Source: Pomphorhynchus laevis
Taxonomy: Eukaryota > Acanthocephala > Palaeacanthocephala > Echinorhynchida > Pomphorhynchidae
DNA: 64,000 nucleotides
NCBI GenBank assembly: GCA_012934845.2
Contig: WNNJ02001112.1
Coordinates: forward strand, 62,001-126,000
Direction: 5' to 3'
Shown: positions 1-12,427 of the stretch, piece after piece
Position numbering within the stretch: the first letter of the stretch is position 1
How the letters are laid out: each line of letters begins with the position of its first letter
Notes under the pieces: model-generated
Seen by the model: only the letters and a program-made list of their open reading frames with translations
The model's database searches: none
What the model was told of the DNA's origin: nothing
Program-made: the position numbers and the translations under genes

Positions 1-845
1 TCACCGCAGTGTTCCTTAAGGATCAGTGCTCAGTCTCCTCCTTAATTATTTATATCAACGAGGTCGCAATCGCTGTATGCAGGATGATTCAATTCGTAGT
101 TTGAACAAATAGGTTCTTTGTCTTTTAGGCAACTACCCATGTGGCCTGAGTCTTTGCAAGTGGGGAATTGCAGTGCAAGATCGCAAGCTGAGCACCATTT
201 GCCCCACTGATGAAATTTTTGACGTCATTGGATGAAATATGCTAGAGGGTAAGATTTGTCCCTAGAAAGGGTTGTGCGCATTCTTCCTCAAAATCATGTT
301 GTCTAATGTCGTTGTGAGAATCTCCCTGGTAGCAACGAGCCATTCTTCCCTTTGTATAACGCCAAAGGGAAGTTTCAATATTATTGATTTTTACGTTTGA
401 CGAGATGGCCTTATGCTCTAATGTATCAATATGATGTGTACGATTACAAAATGATCAGTGTACGATTGGACCAACTCGGTGGTAAATGAAATTCTGTATA
501 TCTCTGCATACTTTCAGGCAGAATTGTAGATTATTCTGCCAGGATATTTCTCAACGAAGGGTATATAGACAGTTTGCAATAATCGTCGACTTTCTGAGAT
601 CTTATTCTTATCTCCACAACGTTTTAAAGTTTTTTTTTTCACAGGGGAAGTTCAATCGAATTAAGTAAAATTCCACTAACATTCTTTGGTTCATTATTAC
701 GGTCGACTTTGGAAGAGAAATCGATGTAATAAGTCGTATTTTTCATGTTTTCTTTTCGATTTCGGTTGAAATTTGCAAGTTTTACATAATCCTTCGATGC
801 TCCGAAAGTACTGTTATCAAACAACATTACACTTTATTCAGATTA
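1..845 (-). pseudogene. LINE-A gag remnant (ORF1), inverted relative to the next RT piece
   Basis: Read on the minus strand, this stretch resembles the gag ORF1 of the LINE-A family, whose best copy lies at 26322-27632. Near the left edge, around 20-110, a zinc-knuckle-like sequence reads CSNY...NHPAYSDC, matching the third knuckle of the intact copy except that a Cys has become Tyr. A knuckle-like PTCKDSGH segment precedes it. The N-terminal part, around 486-827, keeps the gag order but has stops and frameshifts. The piece runs off the window start. It is non-functional. Family assignment rests on motif order; identity was not computed. Confidence 0.6.
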
Positions 846-949
846 GGCAAAACCATCAGAAAGTTTCCACTAGAAAAATGGAACATTTGAATTAGCACTT
901 GTGACTCTATCATTCCTTATATACACTATTCTTTAAGATGTAAGTAAGT

Positions 950-2570
950 AACATGACTCAAGGTCCTAGTGAAAATGCTTCACCTTCCCAATCGCTCTGC
1001 TTCCTTCATGCAGGTTCTTTCACATGAATACTGGAGTTATATATAGGCTCTAACTGAGTATGGACAGGACGAGTATTGCTCGTCATAATTCTTTTCAGGC
1101 TTCCTTCTTGAAGATATTCAAGAAGTTTGTCTACTGAAGGGATAGGGCATCGGGTTATATTGGTAGCGTAAGCTTTGATAGAGATTTGTAGAAGTCACTA
1201 GACCTACATAATTATAAAGCCACGCCTTCTCCCCTACTAATACCGATCTGGGTGACTTCAGGAGCAGGGAATTACCTTTTACGGATATCCTTAACTCTTG
1301 GGACCCACTCCAGGGCAAGTGAAAATCCATCGTTTCACTATCTTCTCGAGTTTAAGCTTTTTATTGTCGATCAAAGAAGAGAAGTGGCCGTCACAATGCT
1401 TTTAGTCTCACCATCAAATATGGACGGCATCAAATGTAGCCTATTTATATTTTTATCAAAAAAGTCAGTTTCATGTCACACAGACCTGCGGCCCTTCGAT
1501 TCAAAATTCTCTCATCCTATCTGCGAAAAAGGGCTAGCGCGTAGAATCCGTGACCATTTAAGTAGGCGTAATTTAATCATATGTTCATGGGGTTTGTCAA
1601 ATGTCGCTCGGTCCATTCAGCAATTGGTGAAGTGCACCAGTTTTGTCAGGATATCAGTCACCAGCTTGCTGTGGCTGGTTTTCCTGACTTCTCTGCTGCA
1701 TTTGACCGCATTTCCATTCTCTTTGTTATCTTTTCTCTCAGGTCCCTCGGGTTGCCTGCTAGAATTGTGGGCAACCAATTCTAGCAGGCAACCCGAGAAC
1801 AGGGTAGATGTATTGCTGTATACCAAGCGATTCTTTTATGAATATGACCCTAATGCAGGTCACTTATGCCCCATTGCAGGTGTGTATCAAGGCTTCTACT
1901 TTCTCCTGTCTTATATCTTGCTGCCTCCATTATATTTTTAAAAACATTTAAACACGATTAGCATCTCGTGGTATACGCTAATGATACCACATCCCTGCTT
2001 TCTGGACGCAGGTGCAAAGATGTAGTTTCGGAAATCCCATTTTTTAAGATAATAAGACCAGCTACCTCCTTCCGATTTTGTTTTAAACTCCTCTATATCG
2101 CAGGTTGTCGTCTTTCATAGCGCCCTTCCCACGAAGAAAACCTTAAGTAATTAGCACTTTCTGCTCTACTCCATTTTGCAGTCTCAACCACTCCCTATCT
2201 TCACAAGTCGAATTATATATCTAGGGTTCACCATTACGGTAAAATGGTCGGCAAAAGCTGACCTGGATAGACTCAAACGTATCCTGAAGAGAGCAAGGTG
2301 GGCCCTGAAACGGGCCCATCATCTGTCATTGAGTGGGATAACCCAAGCCTTTAGGGTACTTGTGCTATTTCGGCATCAGCCTTCTTCTCTAGAGGACGTC
2401 CCCAAAGCAAATACTAAGGTTTATCAATCCCTTCATATCGAGATTACCAACCATAGTCTGCCTCGACTGTACTGTTAGGAGGGCTGAGAGACCCCGAATG
2501 TTTCAGTCAGAATGCGGCGCGCCTGTGCGACCGAGGGATCAGATTCACATAGACATTAGGCCGTTATGCT
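950..2570 (+). pseudogene. LINE-A reverse transcriptase remnant
   Basis: Degraded ORF2 covering the segment just before the RT domain through the C-terminus. It begins near a match to the SNEYWS...RYR block and continues through DQRREVAVTMLL, LRPFDSKFSHPICEKGLARRI, FADFSAAFDRIS-like and YAN/DDTT-like boxes, to KRILKRARWALKRAHHLSLSG near 2280-2330. Stops and frameshifts occur throughout, and the GVPQGSPLSP box has become GVYQGFYFLL near 1880. A 22-bp inverted duplication at 1746-1797 interrupts the RT. The endonuclease part is missing. The gag piece on its left lies in the opposite orientation. Confidence 0.75.
1746..1797. repeat. 22-bp perfect hairpin inside the LINE RT remnant
   Basis: The left arm 1746-1767 and right arm 1776-1797 are perfect reverse complements separated by 8 bases. 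Other LINE-A copies read straight from 'gcctgcgagaattgt' into 'taacagggtgga', so the right arm is an extra, templated inverted copy of the left arm. Confidence 0.9.
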
Positions 2571-2878
2571 TAAAAGGAAGTAGAAGACAGAAGATGAAGT
2601 CGTGATAAAGATAAAGATTCGTTCCATATACTATGTTTTTCTATGTTGCTTTTTTATAGATAGTTATCAGTTGTTATACTTTTTTAAGAAATTCTTTAGT
2701 TATTTATTCCTTATAGAATGTGCAATCAAGTTTCAGTGTATCAAGCATTTTACAAAACGAAATTTAAGCAACATAAATGCAGGTTAGTAACGTAAACGTT
2801 TTAAAAAAGCCAGTACGGAGGAACTTCATCCAATCAAAAAATCAATTAATCTGGTTATAATTACACCCACCATTCGCA

Positions 2879-3843
2879 TTGATACAAACGACCATTTTAA
2901 GCTTTTTTCTGAAAAACGTTTTATCAGAATATCCTAAAAACAGAATATTGTTCAACTTTGCAATGTCAGTTGGTACCTTCCACCGCGTGTCCATTGCTAT
3001 TGAAGACCTAGCTAAGGAGTACATCAAGTTCAGTTATCTTCACTTAAAAGATACAGCCAACACATGCTTCAAGCCTATCCAGGCGACTATCAAGATTTCT
3101 AATTTGTTATCTTCGCTAAATGACGAGGGCCTAATCATTCTCCAACAATACTACTATTTATCTAATCTGAGGTTTATAAAGGGAAATAATCGCGTTCGCG
3201 AATACAACTGCCGAAAACGCATATTATTTAACTGATTCAAATTGCAATCTGCAATTTACATTTATAAATATAGATGAATAAACCTCCCTCCACTGCAATA
3301 AGTGCCACAGTTGGGGGCACTAGGCCTTAACGTGTAAAGTAAGCAAGATCTGTAGTATCTGCGGCTACCCAGACCCGGTCCAACCGACCTCTTGCAATGA
3401 TGTACATTGTTGCATCAACCGCAAGCAGCAACATCCGGCTTGGTTCCAAAAATGTCCTAAGTTCAAGGGCTATCAAAGACGGCAGGCAAAAGTTACAGCA
3501 CCCGTTCCAAGTCCACGAATCAAAATTTTTCTGCAGCCGCCAGTGATACTTTACCGATCTTGACAGATATCATGAAAATTACTCATATAAAATCAAGGAT
3601 CAAATAACGCCCATCATGACGCTAATAGTAAACCTCACCGATGCATTATTGATGCCGAACAACGTAGCAATACCTGTAGTGAAAAATTTATCGTCCTCCA
3701 AGACCGCGCTGGATAAACTCCAGAAACAAAACAACAACTGGAAACTTGTGGGAAAGGATGTTATTTTCCTCAACAGCGAAGGAACGGTCAGTGATTCTGC
3801 TGTTATGGCCAAAGGCCGGAAGGGAAACGTTCCTTACGCTTGA
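2879..3843 (+). pseudogene. LINE-A gag (ORF1) pseudogene
   Basis: An RNA-binding ORF1-type protein in the family. An N-terminal part ends in PIQATIKISNL, matching PIQATLKINNF of the best copy. Three decayed CCHC knuckles follow: CNKCHSWGH, CSICGYPDP and CINRKQQHPAWFQKC, the last ending in the typical CPKFKGYQ. The reading frame shifts near 3240 and 3600. The C-terminal block 3616-3843 is low in recognisable motifs and ends just before the endonuclease. Confidence 0.7.
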
Positions 3844-3889
3844 CCTAACTAGTGGGTTTGCCGGCCCTTCTAGTCAAACCACTTGCATT

Positions 3890-6045
3890 GGAAGTAATTC
3901 CGAACCGTTTTCACTGAACATCATTCAGCGGAATTCGGGATACGCTTCTGTTCTTAGTCTTTTATCTGGTCGAGATGCAAATGTTATAGTCATCCAAGAA
4001 ACTTGATATATCCGGTCTCCCGAAGACTACTCGATTTATTCTAGTGCACATATCTCCCACTTTACTCCGTATATAGCACACTTCATTACTATCATCTCAA
4101 GTCCTTTACACCGTAGTGAAGAGCTCCTTAATATCATCCCTGTTATTAAACTATTCTGGTCCAGCCCTATTTTGTTTGGTGATAACACTCTGGAAATACT
4201 GTAAACGTAATAGAATAACCAATGTATATATCCGATCAGGATATATACTTTACAACAAATTCTCTCCTCGACATTCTATTGTTACACGAGAGGTGGCTGC
4301 TAAAGCCTACCTGTATTAAGCAGTCGCGCCAACAATTGTCCACCTCGCACAACCTAATTCGTCGGCAGTTAGAGAAAGATATGTTGCTTAGAAAGAGTTT
4401 CACTTTGATCCAATCAGAGTGGCATGCTAATCTTCCTTAGAGTAATAAATGCGAGTCTTATCCGATTCAATTCATACCTCTCATCGCAAGCTACCGCGAT
4501 CCTAATGACTACCTATAAAGGTCGCATTGATAACCCCACACTAACAAAACTCAAGGTCTTAGCAAAAATGCTGCACCTTTCCAATATATCTGTTTCCGTC
4601 AGACATACACTCTCAAATGAATACTGGAGCTCTAGATATAGATTCAGGCTTCGTAGAGATATAGCGAGCATCGCCCGCCTTAAACCTTATCAGTCTTTCT
4701 TTTAGAAGATATTCAAGAAGAAGAAATTTGTTTGCTCGAAGAGAGGGCATTTGGTTGGATTTGTAGTATAGGCCTTTAAAGAGTTTTGGAGATGTTACTA
4801 TCCACACATAATTGTGGAGCAACTCAATCTCTCCAACCAATCCTGCCCTAGGGTGACCTTCAGGAGCAGGGATCTATTTTTTTCAGATATCCTAAACTCA
4901 TGGGGGTCACATATGGGCACATATAGATCCCGCGCCCAACTCTCTACTCGGATCTGTTAGCTTTTAACATACATTCAAAGAAAGGAGGTCGCCATCACAA
5001 TGATTATTGCCTCATCGTCCAATATTGTCTGAATCAATATTAGCAGACGAATATTTTATCAAATTAGGGATCGATTACATGCCCTAAAGATCTGTGATCC
5101 ATTTCGATTCAAAGCTCACTTATCTCCATATACAAAAAAGCGCTTGGCGTAGAATCTGCGCGCATCTAAATAAGCATAAATTAATCCCTTCAGGTTTTTA
5201 TGGGTTTGTAAAAAGTCGCCCGGTCCATTCAGCAATAGATGAAGTGCATCAGTTTTGTCAAGATAACATTTATCAGCTTCATGTAGCTGATTTTCTTGAC
5301 TTTTCCGTGCATTTAACCGCATTTCCGTTCCCTTCGTTATCTCTTCTCTCAGGTCCTCAGATAACCTGCGATAATTTGTTATCAGGATGAGGATATTACT
5401 GTATACCAAGCAATTCTTTGATGAAGCCGACACTGATGCACCTTAGCTCTACCCTATTATAGGTGTGCCTCATTAGGTGCAAAGATGTAGCCTCTGACAT
5501 AAGCCACTTCTTTTAAGATTAAAAAACCAATTATCACCATCCAATCTTATTCTTAACTTCGCAAAAATCGCAGGTGGTTGTTTTTAATGGTGCTTCTGCA
5601 ATAAAGATAAAGCTAAAGAGACTAGCAATCTCAGCTCTCACTTCCATATTGAACAATCAACCTCTCCTCTTCTTTTCATGTCGAGTAAAATACCTGGAGT
5701 GTACCATTACGGTTCAATGGTCGACCGGATCAGACTTGAATGAATTCAAGAATGTCCTGAAGAGCGCTAGATTGACCCTAAAAGACGTACCCAGCATTTA
5801 TCATTAAGTGAGAAAGCTTAGGTGCATCTTTATAGTACCTAAGCAATCTCTGGACTAGTATTTTTTCTAGATGACGTTCCCCAGAGCAAAGACTAATCTT
5901 TTTCAAACGCATCATCTCGTGAATACTTACAATAGTCAGCCGCAACTGAACTTTTAGGTGTGTGAGACCCTGGGCACTGGTGTAAGCTGGATGAATCTGG
6001 TCCCACTTCCCCGTCATTATAGAAGACTCAATTAGTTGCCCCACT
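3890..6045 (+). pseudogene. LINE-A ORF2 (endonuclease-RT) pseudogene
   Basis: The N-terminal APE-type endonuclease start reads EPFSLNIIQRNSGYASVLSL, then VIVIQET followed by an in-frame stop (tga near 4004). The RT region includes the SNEYWSSRYRFRLRRD block at 4610-4660. It is heavily frameshifted after 4700 and lacks clean YADD and GVPQGS boxes: the sequence between about 5450 and 5500 is deleted relative to other copies. The C-terminal KYLECTITVQWS block at 5690-5730 is recognisable. Confidence 0.75.
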
Positions 6046-6461
6046 TCACTTCATCCGACTTACTTTTAGATTACTTACTTTTGTTGGCTCCTTGTTTGTA
6101 CTTGTATATTTAACTAAGTTTTTACATGTAAAAGAACCATTTATTTATTATGAAATGTTTAAAGCTTGGTTTAGCTTGTCGAGCTTGTAAAAGCTTGTCT
6201 CAAAACACGTACCCGATCTCACTCAGCTTTTGTCAAATCTGACATGATAAAGTTATGTACTTTGAAGATTGACGAAGCTTAAATTTTACTCTGAGAATGA
6301 ACTAGGAATTCTTTTAGAGATACTTTGACTAGGAATTCTCTTAGATAAACTTTGATCAATGCAGGGCAATCGTTTTTTTAGCTGGAAGTCTCACTACTCG
6401 TTTTATTTACTCTTGTTGGGCACAATCCAATACCAGAAAACATATCATTAATGAAATCGTG

Positions 6462-6959
6462 TTATGGGACACCCCTAGTGACTTTCGTTATTATAATATT
6501 ACGCGCTCTCAACGTCTTATTGATTGATTTTGCTATACTATCTGGTGAAATACAAACTTCATTTATACTCATCGTTGCAATTAAAGCCTTACCAACTGGT
6601 TTCGAATTATACCTGTAACTTCGTTTCGTTACATCAACCAGTGATCGAGGTGCACGATCCAAATGGCTTGCAATCGCTTAATAATTTTCTATATCCGTAA
6701 CCTCAGATAACTTTTGATTTATAACGGAAATATCAGATTTTAAAGTATCAATATATTTCACATGATTAGCAGCATTAAACAATGTACAATAAGGACACAT
6801 TACCTTTCGATTAAAGAAATTTTTGGTTGACACAATCGGTAACAACACATTTGTATACGCAGGACATTCAATAATCGAGCATCCAACGAGATACATATAC
6901 GACCCTCTTAATACACACGTAACCTTAACACATCGATATAATATTTGCACATACAACAC
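6462..6959 (-). pseudogene. Unrecognised coding-like remnant with Cys pairs
   Basis: On the minus strand one frame stays open for about 166 codons, broken only by a single TAA at 6678-6680. The first part has CSIIECPAY and MCPYCTLFNAANH, a CxxC-type pair, followed by a hydrophilic helix-like stretch (DTLKSDISVINQKL). The second part reads KPVGKALIATMSINEV and ends at 6462. I do not recognise the protein. The segment 6820-6930 recurs, in the opposite orientation, just upstream of COPB2 at 16165-16295, so it is probably a dispersed repeat or a broken element gene. Confidence 0.35.
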
Positions 6960-6985
6960 TTACCTATTTCATCAGGTAAGTGTTG
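6954..6985. repeat. 12-bp hairpin
   Basis: Arms 6954-6965 and 6974-6985 (caacacttacct / aggtaagtgttg) are perfect reverse complements with an 8-base spacer. It lies at the start of the minus-strand remnant. Confidence 0.8.
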
Positions 6986-7227
6986 CTCTGTAACAGTTGC
7001 TAGTTCTTTGATTTCTCATTACCGATAATGATAATAAATTTGGTAGAGAATCGTCGAAGCGTAGCGAGCAAGTCGAATCCTATAATCAATTGTAATCACT
7101 TATATTGTAATATTTGATATTTTTAAGTAGTAAAGAAAAGTTTCTTCATATCGTAAGTCCTGCAGTCTATATAAGCTACTTTTACGGCCAGCCATTTGAT
7201 CTAAAATTTGCTTGTAATAAGTTAAAA

Positions 7228-8985
7228 ATTAATATAATGCATTAAAGAAAATTAAAAAGAATTTACTTTTCTAAATTAAAAAATTGAATACAAATGCTGC
7301 TTATATTTTCTATTATGGATCAGGACTGTCATATAATTAACTCATATATATTAGCATTATTGTATGTTTTTATATTTGGTTAAATAAAACTTTGTAAACG
7401 GCTCAATTTTTTAACAAAATTGAATTAATATATTCAAAATCCAAGAATATTCATTAATCGTTCTCTAACGAATGAAGATTTTAGTCACACATCCCTAACA
7501 TTTTAAATAGTTGATAATGATCCATTATTGGAGCTGGATCTATGAAAAGAGGAAATCTGTTATTGATATTTTGCTAACTTCTGTTAGCATCTTCAGAAAA
7601 TTACAACCCTACCAATGATCCTATTGCTCTTCAAGTGAAGAGAATTGGATCATCTTGGCTGCATAATGTTAATCAGTGAAGATAAATTAAAATGCATAGT
7701 GTACCCGTATCCTTCATATGTTGAAAGGGTCCCTTTCAACATCCCAACAATTTGATAAGTATTGTATCAAATTGTATTCTCGATCAATCGGCAGGTCAGC
7801 TGCTCAGGATTGGTATCCAGATAAGTGAAGCTTTAAGTGAAGTTACAAATATAAAAAATCTTCTTGTGCATAACCTAAGTGAAACGACCAATGGAAACAG
7901 AAGTTGTAATTTATAAAGTGAATGGAAATTATACCCAGAATAATATCTTACATTAAAATAGAGTAGTCAAAATAAAGACTACATTGAATTTAAATTTACA
8001 ACTCACAACCTGTATCCACTATAAAAATTATATTATTATTTATATATATTCCATATATTTATGGAATATATAAATATACATTCCTCGAATTTATTGAAAA
8101 AATTACTTTTGATTTAAATATTCGTGTATAACTTTTGGTGTACAACAGTATATGTTGGTTATACTTTCCATTAGGAGCAATGAAAAACTAAATCGTAATC
8201 CCATACTATAAGCATTTTCCCATAAGTTACTTATCTGAGAAGCCATTTAATATCGACGAAAATATTGAAAAACCTACTTTCTATTTAAATGTTCGTGTAT
8301 GACATTAAATGAACTAAAAGTATTTTGGAATTGCAGTTGATTTTGTCGTGGATCGAATGGATAAATGTTTAGGAATATACCACTTGTAAAAAATAATGTA
8401 TTTAAATTATTTAATAAAAAAATTATCAAATTTTTAATTCATAAATAATAATAAAATATTAAAATAATATTAAAATTAATTATACTATAATACTAAAATT
8501 CGTTTATCGAAAGATAATGCAAACTTTAGTCGCAAGTCTATACGCCAAAATGATTTAAAAATTAACAATTAAAAATTAATTATAATAAATCAATTTCGGA
8601 TATAAATTATTGTTTTAACTTTTAATTATAACAGTTAGTATTCAATTTAAGAACCCTGTCCACCACTTCCCCATCTGTTCCCTATGTTCCTCTTTACAGG
8701 TCAAGATACTTTTGTAATAAGAGAACATAGTTGTCATTTTTATTATACAGTTATTTAAATATTCAAGGATGTTTCAAATCTCGTAGTTTTGTAATGTCAA
8801 ATTTAAGTCGGCTGAAGGAATTTTCTGTTTTTCTTACTTTATCTGAGCTATAAATATGCAATCAATTAGAACAATATTGTTTCAGGATGTTTTTTATTTG
8901 TTTTTGAAAAGTTAGTCCAATGGTAGACTTAATGTTTTGTGTGCCAACCAGATTTGTATTATAGTCCACTTTTTTGTTCGAAATC
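7228..8985. repeat. Left arm of a 7.6-kb inverted repeat (about 1.76 kb)
   Basis: This AT-rich segment recurs as its reverse complement at 12888-14843. Matching was followed along several points: the outer edge 'attaatataat', the 'gatccattattggagctgg' block near 7510, the AT palindrome near 8050, 'gttgattttgtcgtgg' near 8336, and the short coding-like end at 8862-8985. Only scattered single-base differences were seen between arms. No gene is recognisable except a 40-codon open end, minus strand, ending at 8862 in KNILKQYCSN, which is shared with the right arm. Confidence 0.92.
7565..7600 (-). ncRNA. Hammerhead-like motif, left palindrome arm (defective core)
   Basis: On the minus strand: CTGAAGA, then a TGCTAAC/GTTAGC hairpin with an AGAA loop, then CAAAATATC. 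The right-arm copy has GAAA where this has AAAA, so the expected conserved G after stem II is changed here. One unpaired base follows CTGAAGA, which is not canonical. The resemblance to a hammerhead ribozyme core is an inference. Confidence 0.3.
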
Positions 8986-9750
8986 TTTTTGACTTTATGA
9001 ATCACCACTACTTTAATATAGTATTTTGTATTCGCGAAAAGTCGGTCAATATGCATATGAGCAGGCTTTGCTGCGTTCAATATGATCCCCTAAGTATGTT
9101 CCCATGGGTGAATCATATTGAGATCAGACTGAACGTTGTCAGCATCCAATAACGATGCAATTTGATTCCATATTTTTAAGTCGCCAGCATACATCATGGA
9201 TGGTAAATGTATCACATGAGGAAACTCATTTACATACAACATGAATAAGAGGGGTCAGAGAATATAGCCCCGTGGAATCATACAGGTCATCGAAATGGCT
9301 GAAGAGAGACTTCCATCATGACAAACAGAACTTTTTATGAATGTAATCAGCAATCCAGTATGTTAATCATGAATCGTACAAGTAATGCCCAAGGGTTTGG
9401 ATAAGTTTATCATGAGTACAGTGTCGAACGCTTTGGACAAATCAACAAAAATAGTGTCGATATATACACCCTCAGATTTCAAAGAAAACATCTTTTACGA
9501 GCCAACAGAAGATTGGTTTTGGTGGAGTGATATCCTCGAAAGCGTTTCATACTAGAGAGTGATACGTTCTATGATCTTGTTGCAGATACACGTTAAGCTA
9601 ATCAGGCGTTTTTTTCTAGTTTAGATAGGGCGTCCTTTTTATAGAATGGAACTACAATTGCATCTCGCAAATCGTTGGGGATGACGCCTGATTCCAAATA
9701 TTTATTGAAGATATTGGTAAGATGTCAGCTGATCATGGTTGCGACGTTCT
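8986..9750 (-). pseudogene. LINE-C reverse transcriptase remnant (CR1/Jockey-like)
   Basis: Minus-strand RT boxes in order: SGVIPNDLRDAIVVPFYKKD (about 9690-9630), FVDLSKAFDTV (about 9460-9425), IPRGYILRPLLFMLYVNEFP (about 9280-9220), MMYAGDLKIWNQI (about 9200-9160; YADD has become YAGD) and LNMIHPWEH...MHIDRLF. Stops and small frameshifts make it non-functional. The sequence ends exactly where the left inverted-repeat arm begins (KVKKI at 8986). LINE-C differs from LINE-A in its box sequences, and no gag is seen. Confidence 0.75.
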
Positions 9751-9826
9751 TTAAACGACAGAACATGGCTGCGACGTTCTTTATTGAAGATATTGGTGAG
9801 ATGTCAGCTGATTATGGTTGCGACGT
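9700..9826. repeat. Short tandem duplication at the LINE-C / L2-like junction
   Basis: 'tttattgaagatattgg' followed by 'gatgtcagctgat' and 'atggttgcgacgt' occurs at about 9702-9748 and again about 79 bases later. The duplication marks the breakpoint between the minus-strand LINE-C RT and the plus-strand L2-like RT. Confidence 0.8.
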
Positions 9827-11335
9827 CTCCTTTTCTCACAACTTTGTTTAACTCGTCCATCCGCAGTCGTATCTTCCCTTCACACTGGAAATCCGCAATC
9901 GTTCGTCCCCTCCTAAAGAAACAATCTCTAGCGCCCACTTCCATCTAGCTATCGCCCCATTTCACTACTCCCTACTATTTCTAAGCTCTTAGAACGCCTA
10001 ATCTTAATACAGATCAACGCTTATCTCTCCTCATCTAATCTATACATTCCTTTCCAATCCGCTTTCTGCTCTAATCACTCCACAGAAATCGCCTGCATGA
10101 AAGTTTACAACGACTTACTCATTTCTCGAGACAAGGCTCTATATAGTGTTCTCATCTCCCTCGACCTCTCCTCCGCCTTCGACATTGTCGACCACTCCGT
10201 CCTCCTTTCTCGCCTTCGTTATGATTACGGCTTTTTTCTTCCTCTGTAGCATGGTTTGCCTCATATATATCCGACCGTTCCTTTCGCGACTGTTCTAATT
10301 CATCATCCTCCCATCCCATCCCTATTTTTTGGGGGTCCCACAATGTTCAGTCCTAGGTCCCCTGCTTTTCTCTCTTCTACTTGGCCATCTCTCTCCGTTT
10401 ATCAAACCTTTCCTCTTTAACGTCATGCAATACGCCGATTACATTCTCATCTATGCTCATGCACCTGCACATCGCATACACGATATTGGCATTTCTGCCT
10501 CCAACTGTCTTTCTTCTGTCTACAAACGTTCTCTCCAATCTCCATCTCGTTCTAAACCCAACAAGTCCAAAATAATATGGATCATCCCCCGTTAACCAAA
10601 CGTATCTCTTCCCTCTGTATCTTTTGCCTCATCGATCATCCCCATAGTACACAATCTCATTTTCTTAGGCTTCCATTTCGATGATCACCTGTCCATTAAA
10701 CCCTTCGTCCACGACAGAGTCAGCTCGTCTAACTTAATTCTCCGTGACATCCGCCGTATCCGCCCCCTTATCGACTTCCGTTCTTGTATGTCTCTTCTTT
10801 CATCGCTTCTTTTCCCTAAAATCGATTACTGCCTTAGCCTTTTCGCCAATTCTCCAAAATCCATCATCCTACCCATACAACGCATAATCAACTCCGCCGT
10901 TCGAGTGCTATTTCGTCTCCGTCGCTTCGACCACATATCCACATATCCTTCCCAACTCTCCTGACCCACCATCCACATCCGCATCAAACTCTGCCTTCTT
11001 CTCATAACTTTTCGTATCATCGCTGCCGGCTCCCCATCGTTTATCAACTTTCCTTTCTTAGATGACACTCGCCCCACCTCACTATCGCTGCGCTCCCGTC
11101 ATACCCTCTTACTCTACGTTCCCAATTACTCCAACAACTATAGTCTACGATCCTTCCTCGTCGCCGCCTCACTCGACTGGAATCAACTCCCTCTCGACGT
11201 CTGGCTCCCTCATTTATCACATTCAAACACCTCCTCCGTTCACACCTTCTCGACACATGATTTACATTTATGTTTTGTTGTGGTCATGTAAGCGTGCGCT
11301 GGCACGCATTTGCCACGTTAAATAAATCTTTTTTA
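9827..11335 (+). pseudogene. L2-like non-LTR reverse transcriptase remnant
   Basis: A C-rich plus-strand sequence, unlike its AT-rich surroundings. RT boxes follow in order: FPSHWKSAIVRPLLKK (9871-9920), NHSTEIACMKVYNDLL (about 10073-10120), ISLDLSSAFDIVDHSVLLSRL (10155-10215), GVPQCSVLGPLLFSLLL (10332-10385) and QYADYILIYAHAP (about 10430-10470; YADD has become YADY). This box set matches the L2/CR1 group rather than LINE-A. Several stops are present. The 3' end is near 'aataaatctttttt' at 11320-11335, a likely poly(A) signal and tail. Confidence 0.75.
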
Positions 11336-12427
11336 AAGGACATTATCGTCCAGTGATCGCATCCTTCTGAATCACATGCGCTTTGAATATCGCAATACTT
11401 CACATCAGTCGATATCAAGCATACTTGCTGAATACATGACCACGTTTAGTAGGTTCCGTGGATTAATAAAGTGTACCATCCTTTTACATTTAAGACAATT
11501 TTTTAACCAGTTAAAAATTCACAAAGCCTGGTTGTCTGAATGATTGTTTCAAGTTCTTTTACCTGTAAATTCTTTGATGAAAATAAAATTTCTAGGAACA
11601 GTACACTTTATTCTTCTCTTATTCTTCTCGTTATTTTTCACTTTATTCTGAGATAAGCTCAGAATTTTTGTTATGTTCATGTACCGCTATCGTTACAGTA
11701 GACAAATTCGAGGATTATTCACGGCCAAAAATAGCTTGGTACTGAATTTGTCGATAAATATTGTATGTATTTATATCCAAGATAAATTTTTAACCAGTCC
11801 ATATATAATACTATTATATATATTATCATATATAATTCATAGCATACGCGTTTTCATTGAAGTTACATATCTGGGAGAGTTATTTAATATTTACGAAAAT
11901 ATTAGAAAATATACTTTAAAAAAGACAAAGAACGTTAACAATTTATAGGTATTTTTTATTTAAATTACTTTGAAAGTAACAATTATTTTGAGGTGTAATG
12001 AAGCCAAATTATTCCCGCATCCACAAAAGTAGACTTTTGTTAAAAGAAGAGCATTGGTATTTGGTCGATGTCCAGGTGGGGTGTGTCAAAATTAATAAAC
12101 TATATATTTATAGATTTATAATTCATTAACTATATATTTATGGAAAAAAATGGTAGACAATTTAAGGTTATTAATTCATCAGCGATGAAAGTTTTCATAG
12201 AATTATGAATCGATTGTAATATAAAATTGTAATGTAATCGATTGTAATTTAACTACATATCTAAAGTAGATTTCATCTCGCACTGTATATGGTTTCAGTA
12301 ATTTGCTTGGATACAGAAATGTGTGACGAATAAATAATAAAATAGTTAAACCAGGTATAATTGTACAGACAGATTAGGCCAGTAAGCAAGCGGAAATCTA
12401 GAGCACTTGGATTATCGGAATGATAGA
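11336..12427. other. No gene seen: AT-rich spacer of the large palindrome
   Basis: AT-rich sequence with short open frames only, for example 11673-11948, none with recognisable motifs. It is single-copy within the window as far as I can see. Confidence 0.5.

Larger units (their letters stand above)
2870..6045 (+). mobile_element. LINE-A copy, near full length but decayed (gag, endonuclease, RT)
   Basis: A plus-strand non-LTR retrotransposon with parts in the expected order: gag N-terminus 2879-3235, zinc-knuckle region about 3285-3500, gag C-terminus 3616-3843, endonuclease start about 3890, RT from about 4440, C-terminal block 5574-6045. Relationship is shown by shared motifs with the 26.2-30.3 kb copy. 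Every part carries stops or frameshifts, so it cannot be active. The upstream flank shows no clear target-site duplication and the 3' tail is not clearly marked. Confidence 0.8.

Noticed and set aside
1..110. Plus-strand resemblance to a GVPQGSVL RT box (SVLSLLIIYIN-like)
   Set aside because: The minus strand gives a better match, a gag zinc knuckle (CSNY...NHPAYSDC), continuous with more gag sequence to 845.
10152..11256. Minus-strand Arg/Lys-rich open frames opposite the L2-like RT
   Set aside because: These are antisense shadows of C-rich RT sequence, with low-complexity Arg/Glu content only.
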